A stretch of 64,000 bases of DNA, from contig QKWM01000004.1 in NCBI GenBank assembly GCA_003248315.1, positions 4,833,001 to 4,897,000 on the forward strand. Direction: 5' to 3'. Below the pieces are notes generated by a model. That model worked only from the letters and a program-made list of their open reading frames with translations. It was not told where the DNA came from and searched no databases. The DNA comes from Streptomyces sp. SW4 (GTDB taxonomy: Bacteria > Actinomycetota > Actinomycetes > Streptomycetales > Streptomycetaceae). Below are positions 19,337-28,977 of the stretch, piece by piece. The stretch's first letter is position 1; each line of letters begins with the position of its first letter. A program made the position numbers and the translations under genes.

Positions 19337-20098
19337 GTGGGGACCACGCAGTTGGAATCGGTGCCGGAGCCGAAGTACTGGCATCTGAAGACCGTTCTCA
19401 GCGAGGCACTGGACTCGGAGTTCTCGGTGGGTGAGATCCTGCCCAACGAACGGGAGCTCGCCGCCCGCTTCGGCGTCGCCCGGGCCACGCTCCGCCAGGC
19501 CCTGGAGCAGCTCGAACTGGAGGGCCGGCTGCAGCGCCGCCGCGGCGTGGGCACGACCGTCGCCCCGCCGCGCGTCGGCGTGGCTGTCAGCACCCGGCAG
19601 CACGTCCTGCCCGGAGCGGACGGGGACGCCTGGCAGCCGCTCGACTGCGCGCTGGCCGCTCCGCCCGCCTCCGTCGCCGAAGCGCTCGGCACCGCCCGGG
19701 ACGAGCCCGTCCACACCGTGCGCCGCTCCCGGGTCAGCCACGGCCGGCCCGTCGCGGCGGAACTGCTGTACATTCCGCCGTCGTCGGTGCCCGACCTGTC
19801 CGCGATCGACGCCCCCTCCGGGGTGGCCCGCGCCCGCGCCGTCCTGCGGGAGCTGCAGCGGCTGGAGCTGGAGCGCCGGGACAGCGCCGTCGAACTGGGC
19901 TCGGCCCGCGCCGACGACGCGAAGGAACTGGACCGGCTGCCCGGCGCCCCCGTCCTCGTCGTCACCACCGGTTACCGCGCCGAGGGCCGCACCGTGGCAC
20001 TCTCCGTCGCCACCTACCGCGCGGACACCTGCCGGCTGACCTTCGGTGACTCCGGCGACGTCGAGATCCACCACGGCCCGCAGGCCCGCGCTTCCTGA
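19337..20098 (+). CDS. GntR family (HutC subfamily) transcriptional regulator
   Basis: An intact 253-residue regulator. The N-terminal winged HTH (ILPNERELAARFGVARATLR, QALEQLELEGRLQRRRGVGT) is followed by a UTRA effector domain (residues about 90-240, with VHTVRRSRVSHGRPVAAELL and PVLVVTTGYRAEGRTVALS). HutC regulators typically sense sugar phosphates or similar small molecules. The GTG at 19337 follows GCGGAGGACAGG. A strong promoter with a palindromic operator lies about 80 bp upstream. The neighbouring ROK regulator, convergent, hints at sugar metabolism, but no transport or enzyme genes lie beside it, so targets are distant. Confidence 0.87.
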   Translation: MGTTQLESVPEPKYWHLKTVLSEALDSEFSVGEILPNERELAARFGVARATLRQALEQLELEGRLQRRRGVGTTVAPPRVGVAVSTRQHVLPGADGDAWQPLDCALAAPPASVAEALGTARDEPVHTVRRSRVSHGRPVAAELLYIPPSSVPDLSAIDAPSGVARARAVLRELQRLELERRDSAVELGSARADDAKELDRLPGAPVLVVTTGYRAEGRTVALSVATYRADTCRLTFGDSGDVEIHHGPQARAS

Positions 20099-20124
20099 AG
20101 CGTCCCACCCGGCGGCTGGCACCC

Positions 20125-20151
20125 CGCCCGGACGACGGGAGCCTCCGGGCG
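20125..20151. terminator. Hairpin between convergent GntR and ROK genes
   Basis: CGCCCGGA (20125-20132) pairs with TCCGGGCG (20144-20151) around an 11-base loop, between the converging stops at 20098 and 20177. It suits bidirectional termination. Confidence 0.55.
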
Positions 20152-20176
20152 GACGACGGGAACCGTCGGACACCCC

Positions 20177-21328
20177 CTAGCGGCGGGCCGTGGTGCCCTC
20201 CACCGCGAACAACTGCTCCTCGACATGGTCGAGGGCCAGCCGCAGGGCCCCGTCGCCACCGCGGCCTCGCCGAGCAGTGACAGCGTCACCCGCGGCGGCC
20301 GCAGGCAGTAACGGGACAGCTCGCGCCGCAACGGCTCCAGTACGCCGTCCAGACCGGCCGCCCAGCCGCCGATGACGACCAGCTCCGGATCCAGGGCCAG
20401 CACCAGCGCGCCCACGTCGTGCACCAGCCGCCGGATGAAACGGTCGACGGCCGCGCGGGCCCGCTGATCACCGTCCCTGGCCTGGGCGAACACCATGGCG
20501 ACGGCCTGCTCGTCCAGCGGGTGCAGCGGCTCGTCGGTGGTCGACAGCAGCGTCTCCGGCGTGGCCTCCCGGCCCAGCAGATGCAGCGCGCCGATCTCGC
20601 CGGCCGCCCCGCCGTAGCCCCGGTGCAGCCGCCCGCCGATCAGCGCGCCGGCCCCCGGACTCAGCCCGGCCAGCACGAACACCACGTCGTCGGACTCGGT
20701 GGCCGCCCCTTCCAGTGCTCGGCGACCGCCGCCGCGTTGGCGTCGTTCTCCACCAGCACCGGGCACTTGAAGGACCGGCCCAGCCGTTCCCGAGCCGCAG
20801 CCCCGTCCACCCCGGCAGCGCGGTGCCCAGCCGGACCGTGCCGTCCGCCTCCACGATCCCCGGCGTGGCCGCGCCCACGGCCCGCAGCGAGCCCCGGGCG
20901 ACCCCGGCCCGGCGCAGCAGCTCGGCGACCGCGGTGCGCAGCCGTTCCAGACGCTCGTCCGCCGAGGCCGTCTCGTCCACGTCCTTGGCCTGCGCGCCGA
21001 TCACCCGGCCGTGCAGGTCGGCGAGGAGCGCCGCCACGCGGTGCGGCCCGATCTCCAGGCCCAGCAGATGCCCCGCCTCCGCCCGGAACCGGAACCGCCG
21101 CGCCGGCCGGCCCTGCCGCCGGGCCACGCCTTCCTCGGCCGCCGCCTCGACGACGAGACCGGCCTCGATCAGCCCCTCGACGACGCCCTCCACGGTCGGC
21201 CGGGACAGCCCCGTCACCCGCGTGATCTCGGTCAGCGTCGCGCAGTCCGTGGCACGCAGCGCGTGCAGCACCACCGCGGAGTTGATCCTCCGCAACAGCG
21301 AGGGATCCCCGCCGGTCAGCCGCCCCAC
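20177..21328 (-). CDS. ROK family transcriptional regulator
   Basis: A ROK repressor of about 384 residues. An N-terminal MarR-like HTH (LLRRINSAVVLHALRATDCA, TGLSRPTVEGVVEGLIEAG) precedes a sugar-kinase-like ROK domain with GHLLGLEIGPHRVAALLADL, AVGAATPGIVEADGTV, VENDAN and GLSPGAGALIGGRLHRGYGG. It likely represses sugar-uptake or catabolic genes in response to a sugar. GTG 21328 is preceded by GGAGGACGGAC. Breaks near 20795, 20715 and 20245 shift the frame, each as one missing base, with the last frame ending GTTARR at 20177. Confidence 0.82.
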
Positions 21329-21514
21329 CGTCCGTCCTCCCAGCTCGTGCGCGTGTTGGCCGGATCGTACTCGCCGCCCGGTCCTCCGGCGAGCGCCGGT
21401 CCGCTCACCTGTGCCGCACGGGCGGCCACGGCCCACCGCCCGGGCAGGGGAGCGGTCCAGACCGGCCGGGGGACTGGTAGCCCGGCGAGGGGGCCGGTCC
21501 AGCCCGGCCAGGGG

Positions 21515-22175
21515 CTAACCCGGCGCCACGAACCCCGACTCGTAGGCCGCGATCACGGCCTGCGTGCGGTCCCGCGCCCCAGCTTCGCCAGCACCGCGCT
21601 CACATGCGACTTCACCGTCTCCGTGCCGACCACCAGCCGGGCGGCGATCTCCGCGTTGGACAGGCCCCGCGCCATCAGCCGCAGCACCTCGCCCTCCCGT
21701 TCGGTCAGCTGGGCCCGCTCCATCGCCGCACGCGCCGCGCGGTTGCCGCCGTCCTCCCCGTACTCCGCGGCCAGTTGCCGCACCGACGCCGGGAACAGCA
21801 GCGAGTCGCCCTCGGCCACCAGCCGCACCGCGTGCACGATCTCCGCCGGGCGGGCCCGCTTCAGCAGGAACCCGTCCGCGCCCGCGCGCAGCGCCTCGTA
21901 CACGTACTCGTCGTTCTCGAACGTGGTCACCACGAGGATCTTCGGCGGGTCGGTCACCGTCCGCAGCAGCGTCCGCGTGGCCTCGATGCCGTCGAGCAGC
22001 GGCATCCGCACGTCCATGGCCACCACGTCCGGCCGCAGTTGCCGTACCAGCGGCACGACCGCCGCCCCGTCGGCCGCCTCCCGACGACCTCGATGTCGGG
22101 CTGTGCCTCCAGTACGGCCCGCAGACCCGCGCGTACCAGGGGTTCGTCGTCGACGAGGAGAACGGTGACCGGCAT
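21515..22175 (-). CDS. NarL/FixJ-type response regulator
   Basis: A response regulator of about 220 residues. The receiver domain has TVLLVDDEPLVRAGLRAVLE (acidic pocket), VAMDVRMPLLDGIEATR (phospho-Asp) and FLLKRARP (switch Lys). The LuxR-type HTH has LTEREGEVLRLMARGLSNAE and TVKSHVSAVLAKLG. ATG 22175 precedes two breaks, near 22080 and 21575; the protein ends AAYESGFVAPG. The kinase gene starts just upstream on the same strand, so they form one operon. The divergent ABC transporter is the likely target. Confidence 0.85.
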
Positions 22176-22201
22176 CCCGCCAGCCTACGGCCCGCCCCGG
22201 A

Positions 22202-23332
22202 TCAGCCCGACGGCAGCTCCACGCGGACCCGCCAGTCCCCGGCGTCGGGACCCGTGCGGGCGCGCCCGCCGAGGAGCGCCGCCCGCTCGCGTATGCCGCG
22301 CAGACCGCTGCCCCGGCCGGGATCCTGCGGCCCGGCCGGCAGCGGATTGCGCACCTCCAGCGTCAGCACGCCGTCCGCCACGGCGACCCGGACGCGCGTC
22401 GGCACGGCGCCGGCGTGGCGCAGCACGTTCGTCAGCGACTCCTGCAGGATGCGGTACCCCTCCCGGGACACCGGCCCGGGGACCGTCTCCAGCGGCCCGG
22501 TCACCTCGGCGTCGACCTTCGCCCCCGAGGACCGCGCGGACTCCAGCAGCCGGTCGGCGTCCGCGAGCGTCGGCCGTGCGCTCGCCGGGCGTTCCGCCTC
22601 GCGGAGCACGCCGAGCACCCGCTCCAGGTCCTCCAGCGCGGCCCGGCCGGTCTCCTCGATCGCGGCGAGCGCCCGCTCGGTGAACTCCGGGCTGTTCGCC
22701 GCGCGGGCCGCACCCGCCTGGACGACGGCCACGGTCAGCGCGTGGCCGATCGAGTCGTGCAGCTCCCGCGCGATGCGGTTGCGCTCCAGGAGCTGTTCGG
22801 TGCGTTCCTCCAGCGCGGCCAGGCGTTCGGCCGCGGAGGGACCGAGGAAGGCGCGGGCAGCGACGGTCGCCAGGCTCCCGAGGCCCACCACCGCGCCGTA
22901 CAGCGCGAGCAGGAGGAGCGGGACGAGGAGGCCGTACGCCCAGTGCGGGCCGGGTTCCCAGCCGAACAGGGAGCCGACGTCCCGGTGGCCGAGGGCCAGC
23001 CGGGTCAGCTGGACGGCGCCGACCGGCAGCCAGACGCAGACGCCGACGGTCGCCGCGCCCAGCACCATCCGCACCTGCAGCCACACCACCGTGCGCAGCC
23101 GGTCCCGCCAGCTCGCCGACGGCGCGACGGAGAAGACCCCTTCGGGCTCACCCGGCGTGAGCAGCAGCCGGGCCTGCACCCCTTCACCGGTCCGCACCGC
23201 CGGGAGCAGCCCCACCGGCAGCAGGACCACGGCGGGCACCCACAGGGTCCCGTCGTCGATGAGCGCCCACACGCTCACGACCAGCATCGGCACCCACAGG
23301 TGCAGCAGCCGGGTGTACGTCGTCCCCCGCAC
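22202..23332 (-). CDS. Sensor histidine kinase (HisKA_3, NarL-system partner)
   Basis: A kinase of about 376 residues. It has four hydrophobic segments in the first 170 residues (TRLLHLWVPMLVVSVWALI; VPAVVLLPVGLLPAV; VRMVLGAATVGVCVWLPVGA; WAYGLLVPLLLLALYGAVVG). The HisKA_3 dimerisation helix RNRIARELHDSIGHALT carries the phosphoacceptor His, and the HATPase part has LTNVLRHAGAVPTRVRVAV and GRGSGLRGIRERAALLGG. GTG 23332 opens the unbroken frame; an upstream ATG at 23346 could be the start if one base is missing between. It lies 26 bp before the response regulator. Confidence 0.85.
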   Translation of the reverse strand: MRGTTYTRLLHLWVPMLVVSVWALIDDGTLWVPAVVLLPVGLLPAVRTGEGVQARLLLTPGEPEGVFSVAPSASWRDRLRTVVWLQVRMVLGAATVGVCVWLPVGAVQLTRLALGHRDVGSLFGWEPGPHWAYGLLVPLLLLALYGAVVGLGSLATVAARAFLGPSAAERLAALEERTEQLLERNRIARELHDSIGHALTVAVVQAGAARAANSPEFTERALAAIEETGRAALEDLERVLGVLREAERPASARPTLADADRLLESARSSGAKVDAEVTGPLETVPGPVSREGYRILQESLTNVLRHAGAVPTRVRVAVADGVLTLEVRNPLPAGPQDPGRGSGLRGIRERAALLGGRARTGPDAGDWRVRVELPSG

Positions 23333-23460
23333 GAGGGGCGGAACATGCGGACCATTCCGCCATCGTGCCAGCCGCCACCGACACCGGACCTCCCCGCACG
23401 GGGGAGACGATCTCCACCCGCGGGGAGGCCCCGCCCCGCCCCCGCCGGCACGCTGTGCCC

Positions 23461-24380
23461 ATGACCAGCATCGACGTCCACGCCCTCACCAAGGAGTACG
23501 GCACCCGACGCGCCGTCGACGACCTCACCTTCACCGTGCGGCCCGGCCGCGTCACCGGCTTCCTCGGCCCGAACGGCGCCGGCAAGTCCACCACCATGCG
23601 GCTCGTCCTCGGCCTCGACCGGCCGACCTCCGGGACCGCCACCATCGGCGGACACGCCTACGCCACGTTCCGCGAGCCCCTGCGCCGCGTCGGCGCCCTC
23701 CTCGACGCCGGTGCCGCGCACGGCTCCCGCACCGCCCGCGACCACCTCCGCGCCCTCGCGGCGAGCAACCGTGTCCCGGCCCGCCGGGTGGACGAGGTGC
23801 TGGAGGAGACCGGCATCGCCGCCGTGGCCCGCCGCCGGGTGCGCACCTACTCCCTCGGCATGCGCCAGCGGCTCGGCATCGCCGCCGCCCTGCTCGGCGA
23901 CCCGGAGGTCGTGATGCTGGACGAGCCGTCCAACGGACTCGACCCCGAAGGGATCATCTGGATCCGCGAGTTGCTGCGCCGGCTCGCGGCCGAGGGCGCA
24001 CCGTACTGGTCTCCAGTCATCTGATGAACGAGACCGCGTCCTTCGCCGACCACCTCGTGGTCCTCGGCCGCGGCCGGCTCCTCGCGGACACCCCCATGCG
24101 GGACTTCATCCACGCGCGCGTGCGTCCGCGCGTCCGTGTCCGCACCACCGACTCCGCCGCCCTCGAGGGCGTCCTGGCCCGGCACGGCCACGACGCCGTG
24201 CGGCACGAGGAGGGGCACTGGACCGTGTACGACGCCCGTGTCGACGACATCGGGCGGCTGGCGTCCGAGGCACGGGTCCCGATCCTCGAACTGTCCACGG
24301 AGGAAGGCACGCTGGAGCAGGCCTACCTCGACCTGACCGCGGCCCAGACCGAGTTCGCCGCACAGCCCCAGGAGGTCTGA
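23461..24380 (+). CDS. ABC transporter ATP-binding protein
   Basis: A DrrA/YxlF-type ATPase of about 306 residues. Walker A is GFLGPNGAGKSTTMRLVLG, the signature is TYSLGMRQRLGIAAALLG and Walker B is VVMLDEPSNGLDPEG. The H-loop is TVLVSSHLMNE, just past a frameshift near 24002 repaired by one base. The C-terminal part (LRADTPM-like LLADTPMRDFIHARVRPRVR) is usual for antibiotic or lipid exporters. The stop at 24380 lies 2 bp before the permease ATG. Divergent from the two-component genes, which probably sense its substrate. Confidence 0.88.
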
Positions 24381-24382
24381 CG

Positions 24383-25107
24383 ATGGTGTCGACGCCCGTC
24401 CTGCACGCCGAGTGGATCAAGCTGCTCTCCCTGCGGTCCCTGTGCGGGGCCCTGTTCGCGGTGTTCGCCGCCACGACGGCGTTCTCCGCTCTCGCCGGTG
24501 TCTCCGACGCCTCGGACCCGGACTTCGACCCGCTGTTCACGGCGCTGTCCGGGGTGATGCCCGGCCAGATCGCCGCCATCGCCTTCGGCGCCCTGGCCGT
24601 GTCGTCCGAGTACCACTCGGGCGGGATCCGGCTCTCGCTCGCCGCGGTGCCGCAGCGCGGTCGGTGGTTCGCCGCGAAGCTGACGGTGGTCGCCGTCCCG
24701 GCCCTCGTCGTCGGGCTGGTCACCGCGGCGGCGGCGCTCGCGGCGGCCCGCGCGGGCCTCGGGTCCGCGGCGGACGGGCTCACGGCCGGTGAACAGGTGC
24801 GCGGGGTCGTGGGCTGCGGGATCTACCTCATGCTGATGGCCGTGTTCGCGGCCGGGCTCAGCGCCCTGTTCCGCAGCGGTGTGGCCACCCTCTCGGTCCT
24901 CGTCCCGTTCATCCTCGTCGTCTCCTTCGTGATCGGCGACGCGGCCGGCTCGGTGACCGAGTTCCTGCCCGACCGGGCGGGCAGGTGGCCGTGCACCAGA
25001 CCTGGGACGGAACCCTCGGCCCCTGGTCCGGGCTGGCGGTGACGGCGCTGTGGACGGCGGCCGCGGTCCTCGCGGGCACCTGGCGGCTGCGCCGGCACGA
25101 CGCCTGA
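24383..25107 (+). CDS. ABC-2 type transporter permease
   Basis: A membrane protein of about 241 residues with six likely transmembrane segments, including LCGALFAVFAATTAFSALAG, IAAIAFGALAV, VVAVPALVVGLVTAAAALAA, GCGIYLMLMAVFAAGLSALF and ATLSVLVPFILVVSFVIGDA. The last segment, GLAVTALWTAAAVLAGTWRL, lies after a frameshift near 24985. The N terminus VLHAEWIKLLSLRSL is typical of ABC-2 permeases that pair with DrrA-like ATPases. It would form an exporter with the preceding gene. The substrate is unknown. Confidence 0.85.
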
Positions 25108-25179
25108 ACCGGGCCCCGGCCGCACCCGGCCGACCCTGACGCCCCGCCAATTGTCAGTGGCCGCCGCTTTACTGGAGCC

Positions 25180-25620
25180 ATGGACATCGCGCGGCACATC
25201 GCCCTCGTCGACGAGCTGTGCCACCGCCCCTTCCCGGCGGGGCGGGGCGCGTCCGACGGGGGCACGGGGGGACACGGCCGGTTCGTGGTGGCACTGGAGA
25301 CCAGCCACGGCCTGCGCGGCGGCGACCCGGCGGAGCGGGCGCCGACGGTCGAGCAGTACGAGAAGTACCGCGACGCCCTGTACGAGCGCCTGGCCGCCCG
25401 CTGGGGGCAGACCGACCCGTGGAATCTGCAGACGCTCCTTCTGCGCACGGACCGCGAGGAGATACCCGAGCCCTGGGCCGGGCTCGGCGCGCGGGCGCGC
25501 GTCGCGTACCTGTGGCAGGCCCGGGGCACCGGCCGCTGGGTGGCGATAGCCGTCGCCGACCGGGACGAGGAGGACGAGGTGGAGCTGCTGGCGGTCGTCA
25601 CGCAGACCGATCCGCCGTGA
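25180..25620 (+). CDS. Conserved hypothetical protein
   Basis: An intact acidic 146-residue soluble protein that I do not recognise. A Gly-rich stretch (residues 20-33) precedes FVVALETSHGLRGGDPAERA. The second half (RWVAIAVADRDEEDEVELLA) looks like two antiparallel strands. No signal peptide or membrane segment. It stands alone between the ABC permease and the convergent mug gene. Codon use is normal for the window, so it is probably a real species- or genus-level gene. Confidence 0.65.
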   Translation: MDIARHIALVDELCHRPFPAGRGASDGGTGGHGRFVVALETSHGLRGGDPAERAPTVEQYEKYRDALYERLAARWGQTDPWNLQTLLLRTDREEIPEPWAGLGARARVAYLWQARGTGRWVAIAVADRDEEDEVELLAVVTQTDPP

Positions 25621-25649
25621 CGTCCGCGCCGCCGCCCGACCGCGAGCGG

Positions 25650-26195
25650 CTACGCCTCGGCGGCCACCCGCAGCCGGGCGAACTCCTCGGCCATCGTCCG
25701 CGCCGTCCAGTGCGCGTTCAGACCGCTGGGGTTGGGCAGCACCCACACCCGGGTGTCCCCGATCGTCCGCTCCTGCGGCCCGATCCGCGCCGTGCGGTCC
25801 TCGAAGGCCGCGCGGTACGCGGTGACGCCGACGACGGCCAGCCAGCGGGGCCGCAGCCGCGCCACCTTCCGGGCGAGCCGGCGCCCGCCCTCCCGGTACT
25901 CCTCGGCGGTCAGCTCGTCGGCCCGGGCGGTCGCCCGCGGGACGACGTTGGTGATGCCGAGCCCGTACGACAGCAGCTCCTCCTGCTCCGCCGGTTTCAG
26001 CTGCCTCGGCGTGAACCCGGACAGGTGCAGCACCGGCCAGAAGCGGTTGCCGGGACGGGCGAAGTGGTGGCCGGTCGCGGCCGTCATCAGGCCGGGGTTG
26101 ATGCCGCAGAACAGCACCCGCAGGCCGTCCGCGGCGACGTCTGGTACGAGACGGCCGCGGGCGGCCTCCAGCTCCGCCGGGGTGAAGCGCGCCAT
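25650..26195 (-). CDS. mug: G/U mismatch-specific uracil-DNA glycosylase
   Basis: An intact protein of 181 residues of the Mug/TDG family, which removes uracil and ethenocytosine from mismatches with guanine. Active-site motif 1 is FCGINPGLMTAATGHHFARP, with the Asn that activates water; motif 2 is LPNPSGLNAHW. ATG 26195 (MARFTPAELEAARGRLVPDV). It ends convergent with the hypothetical gene and starts 15 bp after the purB stop, so it may be cotranscribed with purB. Confidence 0.92.
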   Translation of the reverse strand: MARFTPAELEAARGRLVPDVAADGLRVLFCGINPGLMTAATGHHFARPGNRFWPVLHLSGFTPRQLKPAEQEELLSYGLGITNVVPRATARADELTAEEYREGGRRLARKVARLRPRWLAVVGVTAYRAAFEDRTARIGPQERTIGDTRVWVLPNPSGLNAHWTARTMAEEFARLRVAAEA

Positions 26196-26209
26196 GTGGC
26201 TCCGGGGTG

Positions 26210-27657
26210 TCAGAGGATCGCGCCGGGCGTGTAGCCGGCCGCCTCGGGGTGCTGCTTGACGATCTCCTCGACCCGCGCCACGACGGCGGCCACCTGGTCG
26301 GCGGCGGCGCCGGTGAAGGACAGCCTGTCGGCCATCAGCGCCGCGAGCTGCTCCCGGTCCAGCGGCAGCCGCTCGTCGGCGGCGAGCTTGTCCAGCAGGT
26401 CGTTGCGCTCGGCGCCCTGCTCGCGCATCGCCAGCGCGGTCGCGACGGCGTTCTCCTTGATCGCCTCGTGGGCGACCTCGCGGCCGACGCCCGCGCGCAC
26501 CGCGCCCATCAGGACCTTGGTGGTGGCGAGGAACGGCAGGTAGCGGTCCAGCTCCCGGAGACGACCGCGGGGAAGGCACCGAACTCGTCGAGGACGGTCA
26601 GGAACGTCTCCAGCAGCCCGTCCAGCGCGAAGAACGCGTCCGGCAGCGCGACCCGGCGCACCACCGAGCAGGACACGTCGCCCTCGTTCCACTGGTCGCC
26701 GGCCAGCTCCCCGGTCATCGAGGCGTAGCCGCGCAGGATCACCATCAGGCCGTTGACGCGCTCGCAGGAGCGGGTGTTCATCTTGTGGGGCATCGCCGAG
26801 GAGCCGACCTGGCCGGGCTTGAAGCCCTCGGTGACCAGCTCGTGCCCGGCCATCAGCCGGATCGTCCTGGCCAGCGACGACGGCGCCGCCGCGAGCTGCA
26901 CCAGCGCGGTGACGACCTCGTAGTCGAGGGAGCGCGGGTAGACCTGGCCGACGGAGGTGAACGCCTGCGAGAAGCCCAGGTGCCCGGCGATCCGCTGCTC
27001 CAGCTGCGCGAGCTTGCCCGTGTCGCCGCCGAGCAGGTCCAGCATGTCCTGGGCGGTGCCGACGGGGCCCTTGATGCCGCGCAGCGGGTAGCGGCCGAGC
27101 AGCTCCTCGATCCGGCCGTAGGCGACGAGCAGTTCGTCGGCGGCGGTCGCGAAGCGCTTGCCCAGCGTGGTGGCCTGCGCGGCGACGTTGTGGGAGCGGC
27201 CGGCCATGACCAGCTCGCCGTACTCGCCGGCCAGCTTGCCGAGCCGCGCGAGGACGGCCACGGTCCGGTCTCGCATCAGTTCCAGGGAGAGCCGGATCTG
27301 CAGCTGCTCGACGTTCTCCGTGAGGTCGCGGGAGGTCATGCCCTTGTGCACGTGCTCGTGCCCGGCGAGGTCGTTGAACTCCTCGATCCGCGCCTTCACG
27401 TCGTGCCGCGTGACCTTCTCGCGCTCGGCGATGGAGGCCAGGTCGACCTGGTCGAGCACCCGCTCGTAGGCGGAGAGGGCCTCGTCGGGCACCTCGATGC
27501 CCAGGTCCTTCTGGGCCCGCAGCACGGCGAGCCAGAGCTGCCGCTCCAGCTTCACCTTCTGCTCGGGCGACCAGAGCGTGGCGAGCTCGGCGGAGGCGTA
27601 CCGTCCGGCGAGGACGTTCGGGATGCGGGGCTTGGCGGGAGCGGAAGTCACGGGCAC
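26210..27657 (-). CDS. purB: Adenylosuccinate lyase
   Basis: A fumarase-superfamily lyase of about 482 residues, acting twice in purine synthesis (SAICAR to AICAR, adenylosuccinate to AMP). The signature loop GSSAMPHKMNTRSCERV carries the catalytic Ser; other conserved parts are HKGMTSRDLTENVEQLQ, AGRSHNVAAQATTLGKRFAT and ELAGDQWNEGDVSCSVVRR. The GTG at 27657 gives the expected N terminus. One frameshift near 26560 separates the last 115 residues (RELDRYLPFLATTKVLMGAV). A break in an essential gene argues for sequencing error rather than decay. Confidence 0.93.
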
Positions 27658-27762
27658 GGAGTCTACCGGCGTCCGGACGGGCCGGGAAGTCCGGGTGGCC
27701 GGGAGGGCGCCGGTGGGACGCCCTCCGACCTGCGGGGACGGGGTGCGGTCGGGCGTGCGCCG

Positions 27763-28009
27763 TCAGGCGCCGGTGACGCCCGCCGGGAGCAGCGACCGCG
27801 GGGAGGCGACCGGGTGGCCGATCTCCAGGGAGCCGAGCACGCTGCCGAGGAGCGGGCCGCCGGGGACGCCGGCGGACGGACCGGGGCCGGGCCGCGGTCC
27901 GGGCGGCGGGGGAGGAGGCCGGCGCGGCGGCGGAGGACGCGTGGGACGCCGGGGCGGACGCCAGCAGGGCTGCGGCGGCGACGGTGAGCAGAGCGAGCTT
28001 CTTGATCAT
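27763..28009 (-). CDS. Small secreted protein, unknown function
   Basis: A small exported protein of about 82 residues. A Sec signal peptide (MIKKLALLTVAAAALLASAPASHAS) is followed by an Ala/Pro/Ser-rich stretch. After a frameshift in the G-run region around 27900, the end reads GGPLLGSVLGSLEIGHPVAS and SLLPAGVTGA (stop 27763). ATG 28009. It resembles the many short secreted proteins of streptomycetes; it lacks the chaplin domain and Cys pairs. The function is unknown, and the exact middle sequence is uncertain because of the frameshift. Confidence 0.55.
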
Positions 28010-28112
28010 GTCCCGCCCAACGACCGGGCGGCCGTCGGGCAACGCCCGGGTCACCCGTTCACCACGGCCGGGCGGAGCCTCTCCCGCGGCGTGCCCTTCC
28101 CGAGGGGCGCGC

Positions 28113-28886
28113 TCAGCCGTCGTACGGCAGCAGTTCCGGGCGCTTCGGGGGCCGGCCGTCGCCGGAGGAGCGGCCGGTGAGCCGGCGGCCGATCCACGGC
28201 AGCAGGTGCTGCCGGGCGAACCGCAGGTCCGCCGCCCGCCGCAGCACCCAGCCCGGGGGCAGCGCCGTCGGCAGCGGGGTGCGCCAGTGGGGGTCCTCGG
28301 CCTCGTAGCCGAGGGCCTGCCAGACCGCCTCCGCCACCCGGCGGTGCCCCTCGGCGGTCAGGTGCAGCCGGTCCACGTCCCACATCCGCGGGTCGCCCAG
28401 GGACGGTGCGCCGTACAGGTCGACGACGACCGCGCCGTGCCGTTCCGCCAGCTCGTCGACACAGGCGAACAGGGCCTCCATACGGGGCCGGAACCGCTCC
28501 AGCACCGGGCCCCGGCGGCCGGGGCTGCGCATCAGCACCAGCTGCTTGCAGCTCGGGGCCAGCCGCTCCACGGCCTCGGTGAGCAGCGCCCGCACCCGGC
28601 CCATGTCGCACTTGGGCCGCAAGGTGTCGTTGAGCCCGCCGACCAGCGTGATCACGTCGGCGCCCATCGCGGCGGCGACCTCCACCTGCTCGTCGACGAT
28701 CTGGCCGATCAGCTTGCCGCGCACGGCGAGGTTGGCGTAGCGGAAGCCGGGCGTGCGGGCGGCCATCCGGCCGGCGAGGACATCGGCCCAGCCCCGGTAG
28801 GAGCCGTCGGGCAGCAGGTCCGACATGCCCTCGGTGAAGGAGTCGCCGACCGCGACCAGGCTGGAGTAGGTGGGGTTCGTGTGCAT
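28113..28886 (-). CDS. SGNH/GDSL hydrolase
   Basis: An intact protein of 257 residues. Block I is VAVGDSFTEGMSDLLP with the nucleophile Ser, block III is LVGGLNDTL, and block V is DVDRLHLTAEGHRRVAEAV with catalytic Asp and His. No signal peptide, so probably a cytoplasmic esterase/lipase or deacetylase. ATG 28886 (MHTNPTYSSLVAVGDSF). It stands alone between the small secreted protein and the CNNM pair. Substrate unknown. Confidence 0.9.
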   Translation of the reverse strand: MHTNPTYSSLVAVGDSFTEGMSDLLPDGSYRGWADVLAGRMAARTPGFRYANLAVRGKLIGQIVDEQVEVAAAMGADVITLVGGLNDTLRPKCDMGRVRALLTEAVERLAPSCKQLVLMRSPGRRGPVLERFRPRMEALFACVDELAERHGAVVVDLYGAPSLGDPRMWDVDRLHLTAEGHRRVAEAVWQALGYEAEDPHWRTPLPTALPPGWVLRRAADLRFARQHLLPWIGRRLTGRSSGDGRPPKRPELLPYDG

Positions 28887-28977
28887 GACGACAGAAAGGG
28901 TAGCGCGTGCACATACCCGCCGGTCGGTCGCCCTGCTGCGGCCCGGCGGGCCGATCCCTGCCGTGCGGGGCGCGGAC

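Noticed and set aside
26210-28054. A 614-residue open frame joining the small secreted protein to the purB end
   Set aside because: It reads through purB in the wrong frame; only its first 40 and last 115 codons belong to real genes, which are separate.
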